Shown here piece by piece: positions 1-12,587 of a stretch of DNA of 64,000 nt. The stretch is from Leptodactylus fallax. Its lineage: Eukaryota; Chordata; Amphibia; Anura; Leptodactylidae. Position 1 is the stretch's first letter. Each line of letters opens with the position of its first letter. The translations under genes and the position numbers were made by a program. Location of the stretch: positions 186,001-250,000 of the forward strand of contig CAMRHE010000358.1 of NCBI GenBank assembly GCA_947044405.1, written 5' to 3'. The notes beneath the pieces were generated by a model. The model saw only the letters and a list, made by a program, of their open reading frames with translations, searched no databases and was not told the origin of the DNA.

Positions 1-615
1 TGTAACCGGTTTGGGGGGGCCCCATGTCAAATGTTCGCCTTGGGGCCCAGCCATTCCTAGTTACGCCACTGGTAGCTCAGCTATGATCAAGGGTGTTAAC
101 CCCTTAGATGGCGTGACCAATCATGACTTATGACTGTAGCATCTAAGGGGTTGCTCTAGCAACTTGGTACCTTATCTGCCCCCTGCACCATTTCGAGAGG
201 AGCCATGATGTTTATTCAGCAGACCGGGGTCTGTTTGGTGGCCCCAGGTCTGCGATCAGTTTAGGTCAATTAATTAGGCCTATCAGCCTACAGTATGCAT
301 AGCCATAAAATAGTAAATATATGTCAGGCACACCATCTATCAAATAGAGGTGCTGGTAGGGGGTTTCCAACCCTATAAATCAATGTAGTATAAATGTTGT
401 ATATCGCTCAAGCAGCCAGACAGTGCACGCATGCGCACTACATTCACCCATCTTAACCTATCATTCAGGATACACATAGTTCATTGATTACCCAGGAATG
501 CAGACTATGTAAACGGTTAAATTGGAATCCCTATTTAACTATTAGGAAAACTCCTGATGTCTAACTCATATTAATAGGTCAACATTATGTACAGTTTTTC
601 AAATAAATTGGCATT
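1..615. other. No gene; remnant inverted repeat
   Basis: I see no coding potential here. Positions 98-110 (aaccccttagatg) and 140-152 (catctaaggggtt) are a perfect 13-bp inverted repeat around a 29-bp loop. It resembles the hairpin-rich ends of the TTAA-flanked element at 39.8-41.0 kb, so this may be a fragment of that kind of repeat. The rest is unassigned. Confidence 0.4.
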
Positions 616-617
616 AT

Positions 618-660
<43 letters not shown>
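616..660. repeat. (TA)n/(CA)n microsatellite
   Basis: An alternating TA tract runs directly into a CA tract. It abuts the left end of the Tc1 copy, as expected for an element that targets TA dinucleotides. Confidence 0.9.
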
Positions 661-661
<1 letters not shown>

Positions 662-2231
662 GGACAAAATTGTTGGCACTCCTCGTTTAATGAAAGAAAA
701 ACCCACAATGGTCACAGAAATAACTTGAATCTGACAAAAGTAATATATAAAAATTCTATGAAAATGAACAAATGAAAGTCAGACATTGCTTTTCAACCAA
801 GCTTCAACAGAATTTAAAAAAAAAAAAAAGAACTCATGAAACAGGCCTGGACAGAAATGAAGGTTCCCTTAACTTAATATTTTGTTGCACAACCTTTTGA
901 GGCAATCACTGCAATCAAACGATTCCTGTAACCGTCAATGAGACTTCTGCATCTCTCAACAGGTATTTTGGCCCACTCCTTATGATTAAACTGCTCCAGT
1001 TGTCTCGGGTTTGAAGGGTGCCTTTCCAGACGGCATGTTTCAGCTCCTTCCAAAGATGCTCAATAGGATTTAGATCAGGGCTCATAGAAGGCCACTTCAG
1101 AATAATCCAATATTTTCCTCTTAGCCATTCTTGGGTGTTTTTAACTGTGTGTTTTGGGTCATTATCCTGTTACAAGACCCATGACCTGCGACTGAGACCA
1201 AGCTTTCTGACACTGGGCAGCGCATTTCTCTCTAGAGTCCCTTGATAGTCTTGTGATTTCATTGTACGCTGTACAGATTCAAAACACCCTGTGCCAGATG
1301 CAGCAAAGCAGCCCCAGAACATAAGAGCCTCCTCCATGTTTCACAGTAGGGACAGTGTTCTTTTCAAGATATGCTTCATTTTTCTGTCTGTGAACCTAGA
1401 GCTGATGTGCCTTGCCAAAAATTTCGATTTTTGTCTTTTCTGTCCATAGGACATTCTCCCAGAAGCTTTGTGGCTTGTCAACATGTAATTTGGCAAAATT
1501 CCAGTCTGGCTTTTTTATGATTTTTTTTTCAACAATTGTATCCTCCTTGGTCGTCTCCCATGAAGTCCACTTTGGCTCAAACAACGACGGATGGTGCGAT
1601 CTAACACTGATGTTCCTTGAGCTTGAAGTTAATCTTTAATCTCTTTTTTCTGGGCTCTGTTGTTACCATTCGTATTATCCTTCTCTTTGATTTGTCATCA
1701 ATTTTCTTCCTGCGGCCATGTCCAGGGAGGTTGGCTACAGTCCCATGGATCTTAAATTTCTGATTAATATGTGCAACTGTAGTCACAGGAACATCAAGCT
1801 GCTCAGAGATGGTCTTATAACCTTTACCTTTAACATGCTTGTCTATATAATTTTCTTTTTAAGCTCCTGAGTCAACTCTTTCCTTTGCTTCCTCTGGTCC
1901 ATATATACAGGCCCACTGACTGATTACAACATTGTAGACACCTGTGATGCTAATTAGTGGACACACCTTGATGATTCACACCTTGAATGTCCCTTTGGTC
2001 ACATTATTTTCAGGGGTACCATCATTTCTGTCCAGGCCTGTTTCATGAGTTTTCTTTTTAAAAAAAAATTCTGTTGAAGCATGGTTGAAAAGCAATGTCT
2101 GACTTTCATTTGTTCATTTTCATAGAATTTTTATATATTATTACTTTTGTCAGATTCAAGTTATTTCTGTGACCATTGTGGGATTTTCTTTCATTAAACG
2201 AGGGGTAGCAACAATTTTGTCCACGTTTGTA
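650..2231 (-). mobile_element. Tc1-like transposon, degenerate (family T1)
   Basis: The element is bounded by inverted repeats of about 210 bp: roughly 661-869 reads as the reverse complement of 2017-2225, starting with ggacaaaattgttgg and ending ccaacaattttgtcc apart from a few mismatches. The transposase remnant lies on the minus strand between them. TA dinucleotides flank both ends. Long terminal repeats of this size are the IR/DR type of vertebrate Tc1 elements. A second, internally deleted copy of the same family lies at 38455-39391. Confidence 0.88.
870..1890 (-). pseudogene. Tc1-family transposase remnant
   Basis: Minus-strand fragments show the order of a Tc1 transposase. A helix-turn-helix/linker part (HGTVANLPGHGRRKKI) is encoded at 1601-1786 and the start of the catalytic core (FWENVLWTEKTKIEIFG) at 1396-1584. 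A degraded DDE and C-terminal part runs down to about 870. The first catalytic motif, normally W-S/T-D-E-T, reads W-T-E-K-T, so the first metal-binding aspartate is lost. Several frameshifts and stops break the gene. A DD34E transposase cuts and pastes the element at TA sites; this copy is dead. Confidence 0.85.
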
Positions 2232-2237
2232 TAATGT

Positions 2238-2480
2238 AAAAAAACGCTGCGGAAAAACCATGGTGGACATGCATCGCATTTTTCCACAGCATCTTTCTTC
2301 TGAGGACTTTCTCCCCCTGTTATACCTCTATAGAAAATGCCCACGTTTCTGCAGGTATAATTGACATGCTGCAATTTTCAATAACACAAGCATTTTTTGA
2401 AAATGCAGTTTTTCCACTTAACCAGAATCCCATCCACTTTGCAGGTACTGTAAAATGCAGCGTGGGGCCCTGGCCTAAGC
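2238..2480. repeat. Dispersed repeat, copy 1 (family R)
   Basis: Shares a run of landmarks with 11428-11710 and 24545-24870: a 'tatacctatacggaaaa...gtttc' block, 'ggtataattgacatgctgc', 'aatcccatcca' with 'gcaggtactgtaaaa', and an end at 'ggggccctggc'. No coding capacity is seen. The abrupt 'ggccc' ends and short length suggest a non-autonomous DNA element, but the class is not proven. Confidence 0.65.
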
Positions 2481-2481
2481 A

Positions 2482-3840
2482 ACTGTTTCCTTAATGGGTT
2501 AAGGAGGACTTTTCACAACCTCTACCAACTCTAATTATTTGCATCTCTTAATAGGCGGAGCTTCACTGATTTCTGTACAGTTGGAATTTTTTCTCTAACC
2601 CATACTGATCCATAGGAATCAGTAGCTTCAATGCTCAATATACTAATAAGGTTATCTACTGTCAGGTGGGCAGGGGCGGACTGGAGCAGACAGTCTGGGA
2701 TCTGCCTACCTGACAGTAGAGAGCCTAATTAACATATTGGGTGCGTAAACTAATCAGCACTGATTACTCAGGAATGGTTGAGGGCTACAGAAAAAATTCA
2801 ATCATGCCAGTGGAGTCACTCCTATTAAAAATGCCAAGATCTGGAGTTGGTGGTGGTGAAAGGTCCTCTTTATGCCCAAATGGACATAAAATGGCAGAAA
2901 TACATGACCTTACTCCAATTATCTTAGTTATGTTTTAGTTGCTGCGATCAGTTTTTATGTTATACAAAATGTCTTTGACTGTGAGAAGATTTTCAGGACT
3001 CAAGGCACTCAAAATTGTCTTATCATACTGGTGTTATGAGAATTTTTGCACAAAAAATTGCGTTTTTTCATCTCTGTGCCTCCCTCACCACTTTCCTGAA
3101 AAGAGGACGTAGCGAGGGCAGGCAGGGGCCCCGCCAGCTATGATCTGGCGTACATTACCCTGCAGGCAAACAGCCTAGAAGAGGGTATTCCTAATTTATG
3201 AGGAAATGTGCACCTCATCATATATGAGGAGAACACTTCCAAACATACAAAATTATACCAATAAAATCTACAACTTATTTACTTCATTATAATGTTTTAT
3301 TTTTTTTCACCATTTTGTATTTTTAAAAGGTATTAAAAGATAATAACTGTATGAGGCCCAGTCCACACATGGCATGGTCACAATGGGTTAGCCACTGGTG
3401 CTAAACCGTTCTGAAATGCACTATACTAGTGTAGTGGATGGGATTAATTCCCTTCTTCATAGTGCTGAAAAAGCACCTTGTGCTTCAGGGTGTGAACCTG
3501 CATCAGGCCAATTTATTGCTGCAGCTTCAGCTCAGTTTTAAATGTTTGCAAAGGTTAAAAACTGGCTCAGCTGCAGGGATAAAAACCAGGGGCAAAAACC
3601 AGCCGATTTCGGATCCCGCTATGTCCAGCCCTATTCCCATGCAGCTTTCTCCAGTTCTCCTCCACTTGTCTCCGACTTAATGCAGCAGGTCTGCACCGAG
3701 CCCCATATGCTATGGTAATATGGCACTCCTATAGATACGGGAGCTAGATGAGGAATGCACTTCTATTCATAAGCATACAATGACATGGATGGATCCCATG
3801 CTGTCTGGCTCACCTTATCCATTCTATTCTCTGTGGCGAT
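2482..3840. other. No gene seen
   Basis: Only short open frames without recognisable motifs. No repeat that I can name, though 3430-3840 directly precedes a hammerhead-like motif and may be PLE-derived. Confidence 0.4.
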
Positions 3841-3846
3841 TCGTGT

Positions 3847-3880
3847 CTGACGAAAATCCGGGAGGACTGAAACGTTACAA
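3847..3880 (+). ncRNA. Hammerhead-like motif (PLE type), degenerate
   Basis: Core box CTGACGA at 3847-3853, a short stem II (ATCC gg GGA), then GAAAC followed by GTTAC. The order CTGANGA - hairpin - GAAAC is that of minimal hammerhead ribozymes known from Penelope-like elements. Stem III is almost absent and stem I is not convincing, so catalysis is doubtful. Confidence 0.4.
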
Positions 3881-3889
3881 ATTGACATA

Positions 3890-5400
3890 TTGTATGGATT
3901 GCTATATTGTGAAAAAAAAAAACAAAAAAAACAAACACATGCTGCACATCAATCTGGAGTGTGGAGGTCATTGTATACTTATGCACCGAGCCCCAGACAT
4001 CATTAGTAGCTGCCTGAATGGTGGGGCAGGAAGTTAAAGGCTTCCTATGTCACTATTGTATTCTACTATATCTGCATTCTGAGGACACATACAGTATATC
4101 ATTGAATGAAGACACGACACGTGCCTACCAGAGTGTCTCGGCACCCCTGGTGGCTTTTCAAGGCATCCCAGTTGAGAATCACTAGTCAAATAAATGCAGT
4201 TGTAACACAGCTAGAGATAAGGCAATGTAGCATTGCTCCTCAAATAGAATTAGAACCTGAAAATCAAATTATTTTATTTTATGTGACCTTATTCTTTCAG
4301 TCATCATTGAGATCATCTGTAAGTGTAACATCAGCATTCTTCTGAAATGCCACCTGCTGCTGAAATGTGACTGACACTGCCATATTTCAGAGCTGTCTGG
4401 GTTTCCATATTTTCTATTTTTATTACATTTAATGGTGTCACCCGCTTATTTCATTCATTGTTTTCAATAGATCATTGCTAATAAACATTCAAACTACTTG
4501 GTATGATGACCATTAAAATACAGATGGGTTCACGCAAATGGTTTCAGAGACTACTTTTGTGGTGTCATAAATGAGTTAATTCTTGCTATATCTTTCAGTC
4601 CTGGTCTTAATGTAATGCTTTTTGAATCCATGTATATTCAGTAGCACTGTGAAAAGCCATTTAGGCAAATATTGTTATTCAGCTGAACAAATTCACACAT
4701 CACAGTGCATAATTCTGAGGACAAAAGGAGAAAAAAATGCACATATAAAATAAGTTTAACTGTCACTACTATAGGCAATTGAAAGTCAATAGAAATAGAG
4801 TCATTGTAAATTAACTAGAAGGCACAAAAATGACACACACTATTATAAAGTTACTCCTACATGACAACTTTTTAGTATTTATTTCTTTGTGGTTATAAAG
4901 CAACATGCAAGCACAGATAAGTCCTTAACTGTCCGATTTGTCATGTACTCATAAGGAATAACGTAATTGCATTTGGCTATGACAGACATTGGACTTCCTT
5001 GCAATTTTTTTTTTTTTTGCTATTAAAAAAAAGTCTAGTGAAGAGGTAAACAGACAAGTGAAAAAGTAGGCACGACTATGGAGAAGTACATACTACATAT
5101 TAAGAAGATCCAACTGCTGCTTAGTTTTGGATAGTCAATGTTAAGGACACTTTCATATCACATAGGGGCTGATACAGAGAGGATGTATATTGTATTAGAG
5201 TGGTTGTCCACTCATCAAAAAAGTACTGCTAAAGTTCCTATACAGTAGGTAACAAAGTATCTATTTTCCCATTTTTGCACTAAGCTCTACACCAGATGTT
5301 CTTTTTAGAGTGGATGGCTCTTTCTGGTCATTGGCAATGCAGCAGCTGCTTTGTATACTGTATAGCCTAATCCTGACACCGACCACTTCTGGCACTTCCA
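3890..5400. other. No gene seen
   Basis: AT-rich sequence with mononucleotide runs (poly-A near 3915, poly-T near 5010). No domain, terminal repeat or RNA gene recognised. Confidence 0.45.
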
Positions 5401-5669
5401 GTGTCTCCTCGCTGTGTCTCTTCAGCTGTGGTTGTGGTTTCTGACATGTTTATTATGGGCAGTTAATGTACTTTTCATGTCTATATTCTTTCTTATTGCT
5501 TTGTCTGTTTTATCAATATGGTTTGTTGCTGTATATTTGCTGTTTAATATCCGTGTATTTTATTATGAGCACTATATTGGTTTTATTTTTATTGTTCATA
5601 ATTATTTCACTAGTGTGATGTCTGTTGATATCTCTTATAATGTTGGTTTTGTCTTTCTCTTTATGATTA

Positions 5670-5985
5670 TACTTGTAGCTGTGTAGGGCTTCACTAAGAT
5701 GGCGCTAGATTATGTATGTTTATTATTCATGCCTCTTGTGATGTCTTTAAACAAGCACCATTTTTGCTGTGTCTAAGCTTCATTATTATACTTGTAGTTG
5801 TGTAGGGCTTCACCAAGATGGCGCTAACTGATGTTTGTCATTGATATCTCTTGTGATGTTTATCACTGAGTGTCATTTTTGCTTTGTTAGTTTACTTTGA
5901 TTATTATGCTTTTTGGCTTTGTAGACTCCATTAATATGACGTCTTTTGAGTACGTTTTATTACTTATGCCTCTTGTGATGGTACT
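5670..5985 (+). repeat. Three imperfect ~118-bp tandem repeats
   Basis: Units start near 5672, 5790 and 5908. They share 'acttgtagttgtgtaggg', 'cttcaccaagatggcgct' and 'cctcttgtgatgt', the last unit being most diverged. Two units carry aagatggcgct, close to the known YY1 core (AAnATGGCGGC). Tandem promoter-proximal repeats upstream of the ribozyme would suit a regulatory role. Confidence 0.6.
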
Positions 5986-6130
5986 ATTGGTTACTAATAA
6001 GCTCCATGTTGGATTTTCCTATGTATATTGTGTACTATATCACCCTCTCAGTGATAGTTGCTGATCCACTTTTCAGCTGTTTTGAGTTTTCATTCTTCTA
6101 TATAAGCCTCCAGTTTTTAATCATTATTCA

Positions 6131-6172
6131 CCTCCTGACGAAGTCTTCTATAGACGAAACGCACGTCAGGGT
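6131..6172 (+). ncRNA. Hammerhead-like ribozyme motif
   Basis: CTGACGA at 6135-6141, stem II GTC...GAC (6143-6145 with 6153-6155), GAAAC at 6156-6160, a GCAC loop, then the predicted cleavage triplet GTC at 6165-6167. Stem III is two pairs (AC with GT). Stem I is flawed at its first pair but G-T/G-C pairs follow. An extra A sits between the CTGACGA box and stem II, as in other motifs in this window. Confidence 0.55.
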
Positions 6173-6459
6173 TCCATAGTACTGTGAGAGGGGGTTCTCC
6201 CACGTTTAACATGTCTGTGGGTAAGCTGATATTACTTTGTAATTAATCTTTATTACTAATAGAGCTGTTACCTTTGCAGACATATTTATATTTGTATTAG
6301 CTGCTAGATTACTTTAATATTTATTATTTGTTTTGTGTTATATATTTTTTCAGTTTGTCTGTTATAACTGGTATGACTCACTGGATTAAAGTTTATTTTG
6401 TTATATCTAATAAAGATTTATAATTTTATACATATACGTCTTTTGCTCTTGTTTTTTGG

Positions 6460-8390
6460 TCTTTTTTTGTCTGGCTGGCCAGCTTCCCTGCACATAGCAT
6501 ACACGACACTTCAGGAACAGTTTTTGCCTAGGCAGAATCTCCTTCCCCATCCATCCCAGCTGTTCCAGTGCCGTCTGCTGGGCATTACACATATAATGTT
6601 AAGCGTAAAGACCCATCTGTGTGAAGTCATCTTGTCATAGCAAGTGAACATGTGTGCTAAGAATATTAAATTTACAGTACATGAAATATATTAATAATGA
6701 AATGTAAAAATAATTTCGAGATTCAGGGTGTGCAGAGTGCTGGTGCCTGTGTTCTTTTTCTTCTTTAGGCTAAAGTCTTATGTGTCGGGTCCGCTGCAGG
6801 ATGTCTGTCGATTCAAAATGTAAAAACATGAGCAAATACAGTACGTGTTCAAAGCCCCGGAGGGCACGATACTTTGTACTGTAGGTTTGTTTCGGCATTG
6901 CCACTGATTTCACAGAGGCTAACCCCTTGCTAGTAATATGTGTCCCCAGCCTTCTAGTCAAGAGACAATTTATCCTGGGGGATAATTTGCCACATTTTCC
7001 AACATGCTTGTTGCATTGCATTTCTCAAGTGTAACAGCTTGGCAACCGCTGAATGCCTTGAGGGAGTAGGGAGGAACTAGATAAGTTCTGCAGTGAGTTT
7101 CTAGAGACTGTCTTTCCCCAAAGTCATGTGTAATCTACAGTACATTAAATATTGATTTGATTTAGATTTCCATTTAGTTTATTCACCTCAACTATTAACA
7201 TTTCTAATTTTGAAAGCATTCTGCCTTTCCACCATTTGTTCCACACCTGCCTAAAACTTTTCTACAGTACTGCACCAACCTCAGTTACAGGGGAAATCAG
7301 CATAAAATATAATGTAATATTGAAATGGCCCCCAAAGGTATTTATGATCTTACAATATTAAAATAAAAATAAAGACAAAACAAAAAACCACCACTCACTC
7401 ATGTCACATTTATCAGTCACATGGTACAGCAGCAGCTCAGTCACGTTCAAGCAATGTGCTTGGTACTCAATGGGGTAACTTCAGCACTCACCCAACCGAT
7501 TGTTGGTGGTCATGTGTGTTGGTCTCCAACCGATCACTTATTGATGACCTATCTCCTTAGTAATAAAGATAAGACACAGCGGCTATGGCAGTCGCTCAGC
7601 TCCTGAACAGCCGCCATATTTAAATACTAGACATCCGCCGTTCTATTAAGGCAGATGTCGAGAATGGGTTAAAAAAAAATACAGGACAATGTCAGTTATA
7701 GCTGTGTGCTTGCAACCTTTGAAATGCAACACTGGACCAGTTGCCCAGGAATTACAGCTGAGAGCTGCGGCAAAAAAAACAGCCGATTATGACCCATATG
7801 ACCTTAGCCTCAGGAAGCTATTCCTTACATAATAGCATCACACAGAATTGCAGTTGTGACCGAGGCATCTTAGAAGTAAATGCCCGAGATCAGTGTGGGC
7901 ACTGACTGAAGACATTAGAAGCCAGTCTCCGCTGTATTATACAGGAGCTTGCCTTAATGTATGTTCTATGGTGCAATGTGCAAAAATTTTTCTAGGCACC
8001 CAGGGCTGTGGACTCAGTAGGCCAAGCAATATTGACAATTGTATAATATAGATAAAAATTATTCTGACTTCACAAAAAATTGGACCTGACTTTGGCTCCA
8101 ACTGTACTACACAGAACTGCCTCCCAGAAGACAACAAGCAAATCATTTATAAAGTACCCAAATTGCAAAACATTGCAATAGTTACAGGGATTAAACTTAG
8201 TTACAGACAAAAACTTTGGATCCCCACTGATCACTAGTACAGAGGTCACAAGTCTCCCATTTGCTTTAGGGCATATACATAAAACCAATAAAATCTAATG
8301 TGTATTTTCGTGGCAGAAATCTGAGGCTGATGTGATGAAGTGTGCGGCAGTTTTGCAGATGAATTCTCATGACAATTAGTCCTATTGTCA
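6460..8390. other. No gene seen
   Basis: Short open frames on both strands without recognisable motifs; no assignable repeat. Confidence 0.4.
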
Positions 8391-8394
8391 TTTA

Positions 8395-8570
8395 ATAATA
8401 TATTTTATTTAAATAGTGCTAACATATTCCGCTGAACTGTACAATTTGTAGGGTTCAAGTACAGACAAAAAAAGATGCATTACAAAGAAACATTCAATTC
8501 ACACACTGGGACTGAGGGCCCTGCTCGCAAGAGCTTACAATCTATGAGGTAGAGGGGGTGACACAAGAGG
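8395..8570. repeat. Interspersed repeat (common amphibian type)
   Basis: Contains 'tgctaacatattccgc', 'gtacaatttgtagggttcaa', 'gggccctgctcgcaagagc' and 'ttacaatctatgagg', which I recognise as recurring in frog genomes, probably the tail of a SINE or LINE family. A short related piece (ccaacatattctgcagca) occurs near 11052. The class is uncertain. Confidence 0.5.
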
Positions 8571-9468
8571 TAGCATGGGCAGCAGACGTAGCATTGCTTG
8601 TACAATGGTCAGACAATTTTGTAATAGAGGTTACTGTCATTACACAAATATAAAGAAGTGAGCCATCACCAGTTGTGCCTTTAACGTGCAGATGATGCCT
8701 TGACATATAAAATTAGTCTGATACAGCATCATATCCTGTGAGGTATGCACTTAGTTGAATATGGACACTGCATTAGGAAATCCTCATAAAATTAATGACA
8801 AATAATTTGACTAAAGTCTACCCAAAAACATCCGATGGACACTTCCTAAATACCAAAAATATACTGTGCCCAAAATGAGTCTGGACAAAGCATTATATGC
8901 AAAATTTACAACTGGTCAATCTTTTTATCACTTTGATACTCCTGGACTTCGCTCGCCTTAATTTCTGCCCTGCTCTGCCCACTTTTCTCAAAGAAAATAA
9001 CACAGCACGTGCGCTGGTATCAAGTGTTGTACATGGCCTGCTTCCTATTGTACTCTGCCTCAATGGTAGTTACATGTAGAACTAGTGTGTATTAAGGTTT
9101 CATGCATCACTATTCACAAAATCCATAAGCACTGAGGAGGGAGAGAACTGTGCAGAGAAATGGGCAGAAAATAATAAAATATTCAGAAACTGTCTATTTG
9201 AGGTGTAATGGAAGTTATAGTGTCCCCTTGTGACCGTAAGCACCACAGAGGCCAAATGCTCCTGAGACCTGCCCTGCTCACATGTGACTTCAATGCTTCT
9301 CTATGGGTAAATGTTACAAGAACGCTTGAAGCTAACTTTTGCATGATAACCTGCTACTTAATGTCTAACTTTTACTGTGAATTGTGGAAAACTATGTCGC
9401 CATGGAGCCTTATTTGAAGTAATTACATAAAATGTTTGCATTGATTATTTTTTCCATTCACATTCTTA

Positions 9469-9690
9469 GCGGCATGGTTGCTCACTATGGCTTTGCAGTT
9501 CTGGGTCCTGTCTTTGAATCTGCAAAGTTATTTGTTTTCTCCATTGTTATGCGGGTATCCTTTTGGCACTATGGATTTCTCTACATTCCAAAAACAAACT
9601 GATAGATCAGTTGGCCTCTTATGACCTTCACCCTAGGTTACGCACCTGAACATTGAATCTAACAAACTTTATACAGTCCTGCAGAACATA
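9469..9690 (+). repeat. Degenerate SINE-like repeat
   Basis: Resembles the widespread vertebrate SINE/LINE-tail core: 'ggcatggttgctcactatgg', 'ctttgcagttctgggtcctg', a 'ttctccattgttatgcggg' block and 'cattccaaaaacaaactgat'. No poly-A tail or target duplication is visible. Confidence 0.45.
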
Positions 9691-9989
9691 CAAGGGTATA
9701 GCTATAAGTGGTGCAGCAGCCAGCATGGTAACCATTAAACTAGCACCATATGAAAGCCTTATCTGTGTGCATTTGGAATACTAGACATACACCCTCCTCA
9801 TGGATTGGTGTATGCATGGATGTTCAATGAGTATTTTGCACCTTTGTAGCATCCATGATATATCCTTGGACTTGTCTGCATCTTGCAATAAGCTAGTGCA
9901 CCACCCTATATTAGGTAAATATGCCCTGTTTTCACTTATATATAGTACTGTGCAAAAGAATGCTTACTTAGCAATATCTTTCCAGACCA

Positions 9990-10135
9990 TACTATATATT
10001 GGATTTCAACAACACCAAAAACATACTGATGGGTCAGTGCATTATAGAAATAAGTTTGTGAGACACAAAGGTGACAGGGCCTGATATCAATTGTGACAAT
10101 CTCTGTACAGTGCTGCAGAACTGATAGGTAGGAAT
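9990..10135 (+). repeat. Degenerate SINE-like repeat, tail part
   Basis: Repeats the 3' part of the preceding SINE-like core: 'ccaaaaacatactgat', 'gtgacagggcctgatatca' and 'caatctctgtacagtgctgc'. Also heavily diverged. Confidence 0.45.
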
Positions 10136-10139
10136 TTTT

Positions 10140-11427
10140 TTTTAAAGTGAGCAAGTGACTTTCTTATTTTCATGAAACTGGCACAAGTTATAGCTGAAAT
10201 CTATGATGGTCCCAGATTGTCATGGATTTCAATTCCAGATCATGGCTCCTCCTGAGATGCCAGAATTATAAATAATTCTGGTGCATCTTACGCTGGCAGA
10301 GTAAGATTGGCATAAGCATCACCAGTTTTACCAAATTCCTCCCATTGGGGCTCTAGTATATACCCGATAATATCTGTGTACTAGCAGTTTATATAAGGTA
10401 AGAGTAGTGAGTCATAACTGACTTGTCTATTCGTTTCCATTATTTTTTCTTTTGTAACAAAGTTGAATGGCTTATTGCTAAAGTTATTCCTATGCATATC
10501 AGAACACAATAGATTATGCCTAGAGCTTGCACGCTATAATTATAGCTCAGAACAAATTGAACATTGCATTACACGCACCAGAAAAATGAAATGGTGTTGT
10601 ATGTGCCAACATAGTTCTTGATCTAAAAGTGGATGACACTCAATAGTTTCACAATGAAACATAGTACTGCTCTTGCTCTTACAGATTAGGAGGAAATCTC
10701 AGATCATCTTTTCTTTCCATTACAATTACTTTCAGATGCAGAAAAACAGATAACATACTGTGATAATGGAAACACAAAATGTTAATGTCAAATTCCTTGT
10801 TAGATTATTATGTTGTTAATATCTCACAGAAATACAATGGGTTGTAAGACTGGCTATAATTATCTAAAATTACTGTATATTACTATCACTTGCCAGGCTT
10901 CTACTGCAGACATTATAAAAATTTTACGAAGGAGGAATCTGTCTGACATGACAAGCTACTATGTCTATGATTGTGGAGAATATTGGTAATTTTACTGCTT
11001 TTTCTGTCAATTTTGTAAACTTTTCCTTTTAATTTTTGCAACTTCTACAGAGCCAACATATTCTGCAGCATTGTACAGTTATTGTCATGTCGCTCTGCCT
11101 AGTCTCAGGCTACTTTACTTTACTTTTTGTATCCGTCAACCGTGCAAAAACGTGCTCACTTTGGCAGCAAATATACTTCAAATTGGAACTATACAAAAAG
11201 AGATTAGCACGCCCCCTGGGCAAAAATGACGCCCAAATTTGTAAAGTGTTTCATATTTAAAAAAAAATATACAAATAAAAAAAAACCTTGCCGTTTTTTT
11301 TTCCAAAATGAAGCATGCTCTGGCACTGCATTTTTTCAAGTGTTTTCCTATTGATTTTATTGTAGAATAAAAAGTGCAAGACAAATGCTGTGTGAATAAA
11401 AAACACCAAAGCAAAAAAAAAAAAAAA
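10140..11427. other. No gene seen
   Basis: AT-rich sequence with a short fragment of the 8.4-kb repeat near 11050. The minus-strand frames at 11178-11517 are poly-pyrimidine translations over A-runs, not genes. Confidence 0.4.
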
Positions 11428-11710
11428 AACACAGCATAACGCTGGGGCCCCACATTGTGAAACAGTGAATATTACAGTACCTGCAAAGTGAATAGGATTT
11501 TGGCTAATCCCATCCACACATTGCAGAAAAAAATCTGCATCAGAAATGTTGCAATTTCAAAAACGCAAGTGTTTTTACAAATTGCAGCATGTGAATTATA
11601 CCTATGGAAACGCTGGCATTTTCCGTATAGGTATAATAGAAGCAGAGAGTTTTTCTCTGCTGACTTTCTATGAAAAATGTTGCAGAAAAAAACGCAATGA
11701 GTTGTACAGA
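11428..11710. repeat. Dispersed repeat, copy 2 (family R), inverted
   Basis: Reverse-orientation copy of the 2.24-kb repeat: starts 'gctggggccccacattgtg', then 'acagtacctgcaaagtg', 'ctaatcccatccaca', 'gcatgtgaattatacctat' and 'ccgtataggtataat'. Confidence 0.65.
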
Positions 11711-11739
11711 GGGGTTACTTGATCAAGTTCAAGTCCCTT

Positions 11740-12490
11740 CCTCTGGACAACTTTTACCTAAATGTTAAACACCCTTATGTATTTTTCTAGCCTGAGGAAG
11801 GGCTACTAAGCCTGAGACATTGCTCGAAACACACATTTCTATGACAACTTGTATTACTATTATGCGGATTTAACCACTTGTCAAATCAAGGAATGTTAAT
11901 TCTACTAATAAACTAAATAAGCAAGCTCAAATATCTGTCTGGTGTGCTGTTCATCTTTTTGTATAGACATTGTAATTATCCGATGTGGTTCGGTCAGCCC
12001 CCTATGGAAATCGTGTACCCACCCACATCTCCTGGAGAGTGCTGCTCACACCTACACTAGACGTCTTGAACTTGACTGACCAAGTGAAGATTGTGTACCT
12101 CCTATGTGCCTACCTAGAGTGAGCCTCTGCTTATCTATGAAAACATTCCTTGTTGCAACCAACAGGCCTATGCAGCTGTACCCCTGTGGGTACGTTCTCC
12201 TACTCTAAGGCCAAAGCCGACCACATAACCAATCTATTTGGTGGTACGTCTGATTTCCTTAAAGTCTCAACAAATGATGCCAGCTTGAAGTCATTCGAGA
12301 AACTCAAGAAAAAAGAGGTCTCATTGGAACTACACGCTATTACACTATTCGAATATTATCGGACAAGTAATATCCCGAGAGGTTTCCAGTGTAACATGTG
12401 CCCTACTCTCTTCTCAGATAACAGGAACTTCTGTACGAATAAATATTCAACAAGGCCTCCTTTGATATTGTCTTCATATAAGGATTGAAA
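11740..12490 (+). mobile_element. PLE 5' fragment with N-terminal coding remnant
   Basis: A weak hammerhead-like motif (CTGAGGA at 11792-11798, later GAAAC at 11826-11830) is followed by an AT-rich stretch with 'aataaactaaataagc'. A 112-codon open frame follows at 12150-12488. Its part KLKKKEVSLELHAITLFEYY followed by NIPRG recalls the region upstream of the reverse transcriptase in vertebrate PLE proteins, where a basic coiled coil precedes an I-P-R-G motif. The frame ends abruptly and no RT follows. The assignment rests on memory of the family. Confidence 0.4.
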
Positions 12491-12587
12491 AAATGCCCTC
12501 AAATGATTGCGGGCAGTAGCCTGTGATTTCTTCACTACACCCTTGATACAAGTGTAGTAAAAGTGATTCTTCTTTCAATAAACACCA

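Larger units (their letters stand above)
5414..6450 (+). mobile_element. Penelope-like element terminal region (pLTR-like)
   Basis: T-rich sequence with internal tandem repeats, a TATA-like 'tatataagcc' near 6098, a hammerhead-like motif at 6131-6172 and a terminal 'taataaag' near 6407. This tandem-repeat promoter, ribozyme and AT-rich tail order fits the pseudo-LTR of Penelope-like retroelements. The frame over 5414-5686 is just T-rich sequence giving a hydrophobic translation; I do not treat it as a gene. No reverse transcriptase is attached. Confidence 0.5.

Noticed and set aside
1018..1245. Plus-strand open frame over the first Tc1 copy
   Set aside because: It is antisense to the transposase remnant.
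5414..5686. 90-codon hydrophobic open frame
   Set aside because: It is T-rich sequence in a PLE terminal region; hydrophobicity follows from base composition.
7421..8288. Short open frames on both strands
   Set aside because: No family features; within chance expectation for AT-rich DNA.
9208..9417. Cys-containing 69-codon open frame
   Set aside because: No conserved motif, no splice or promoter context; length is expected by chance.
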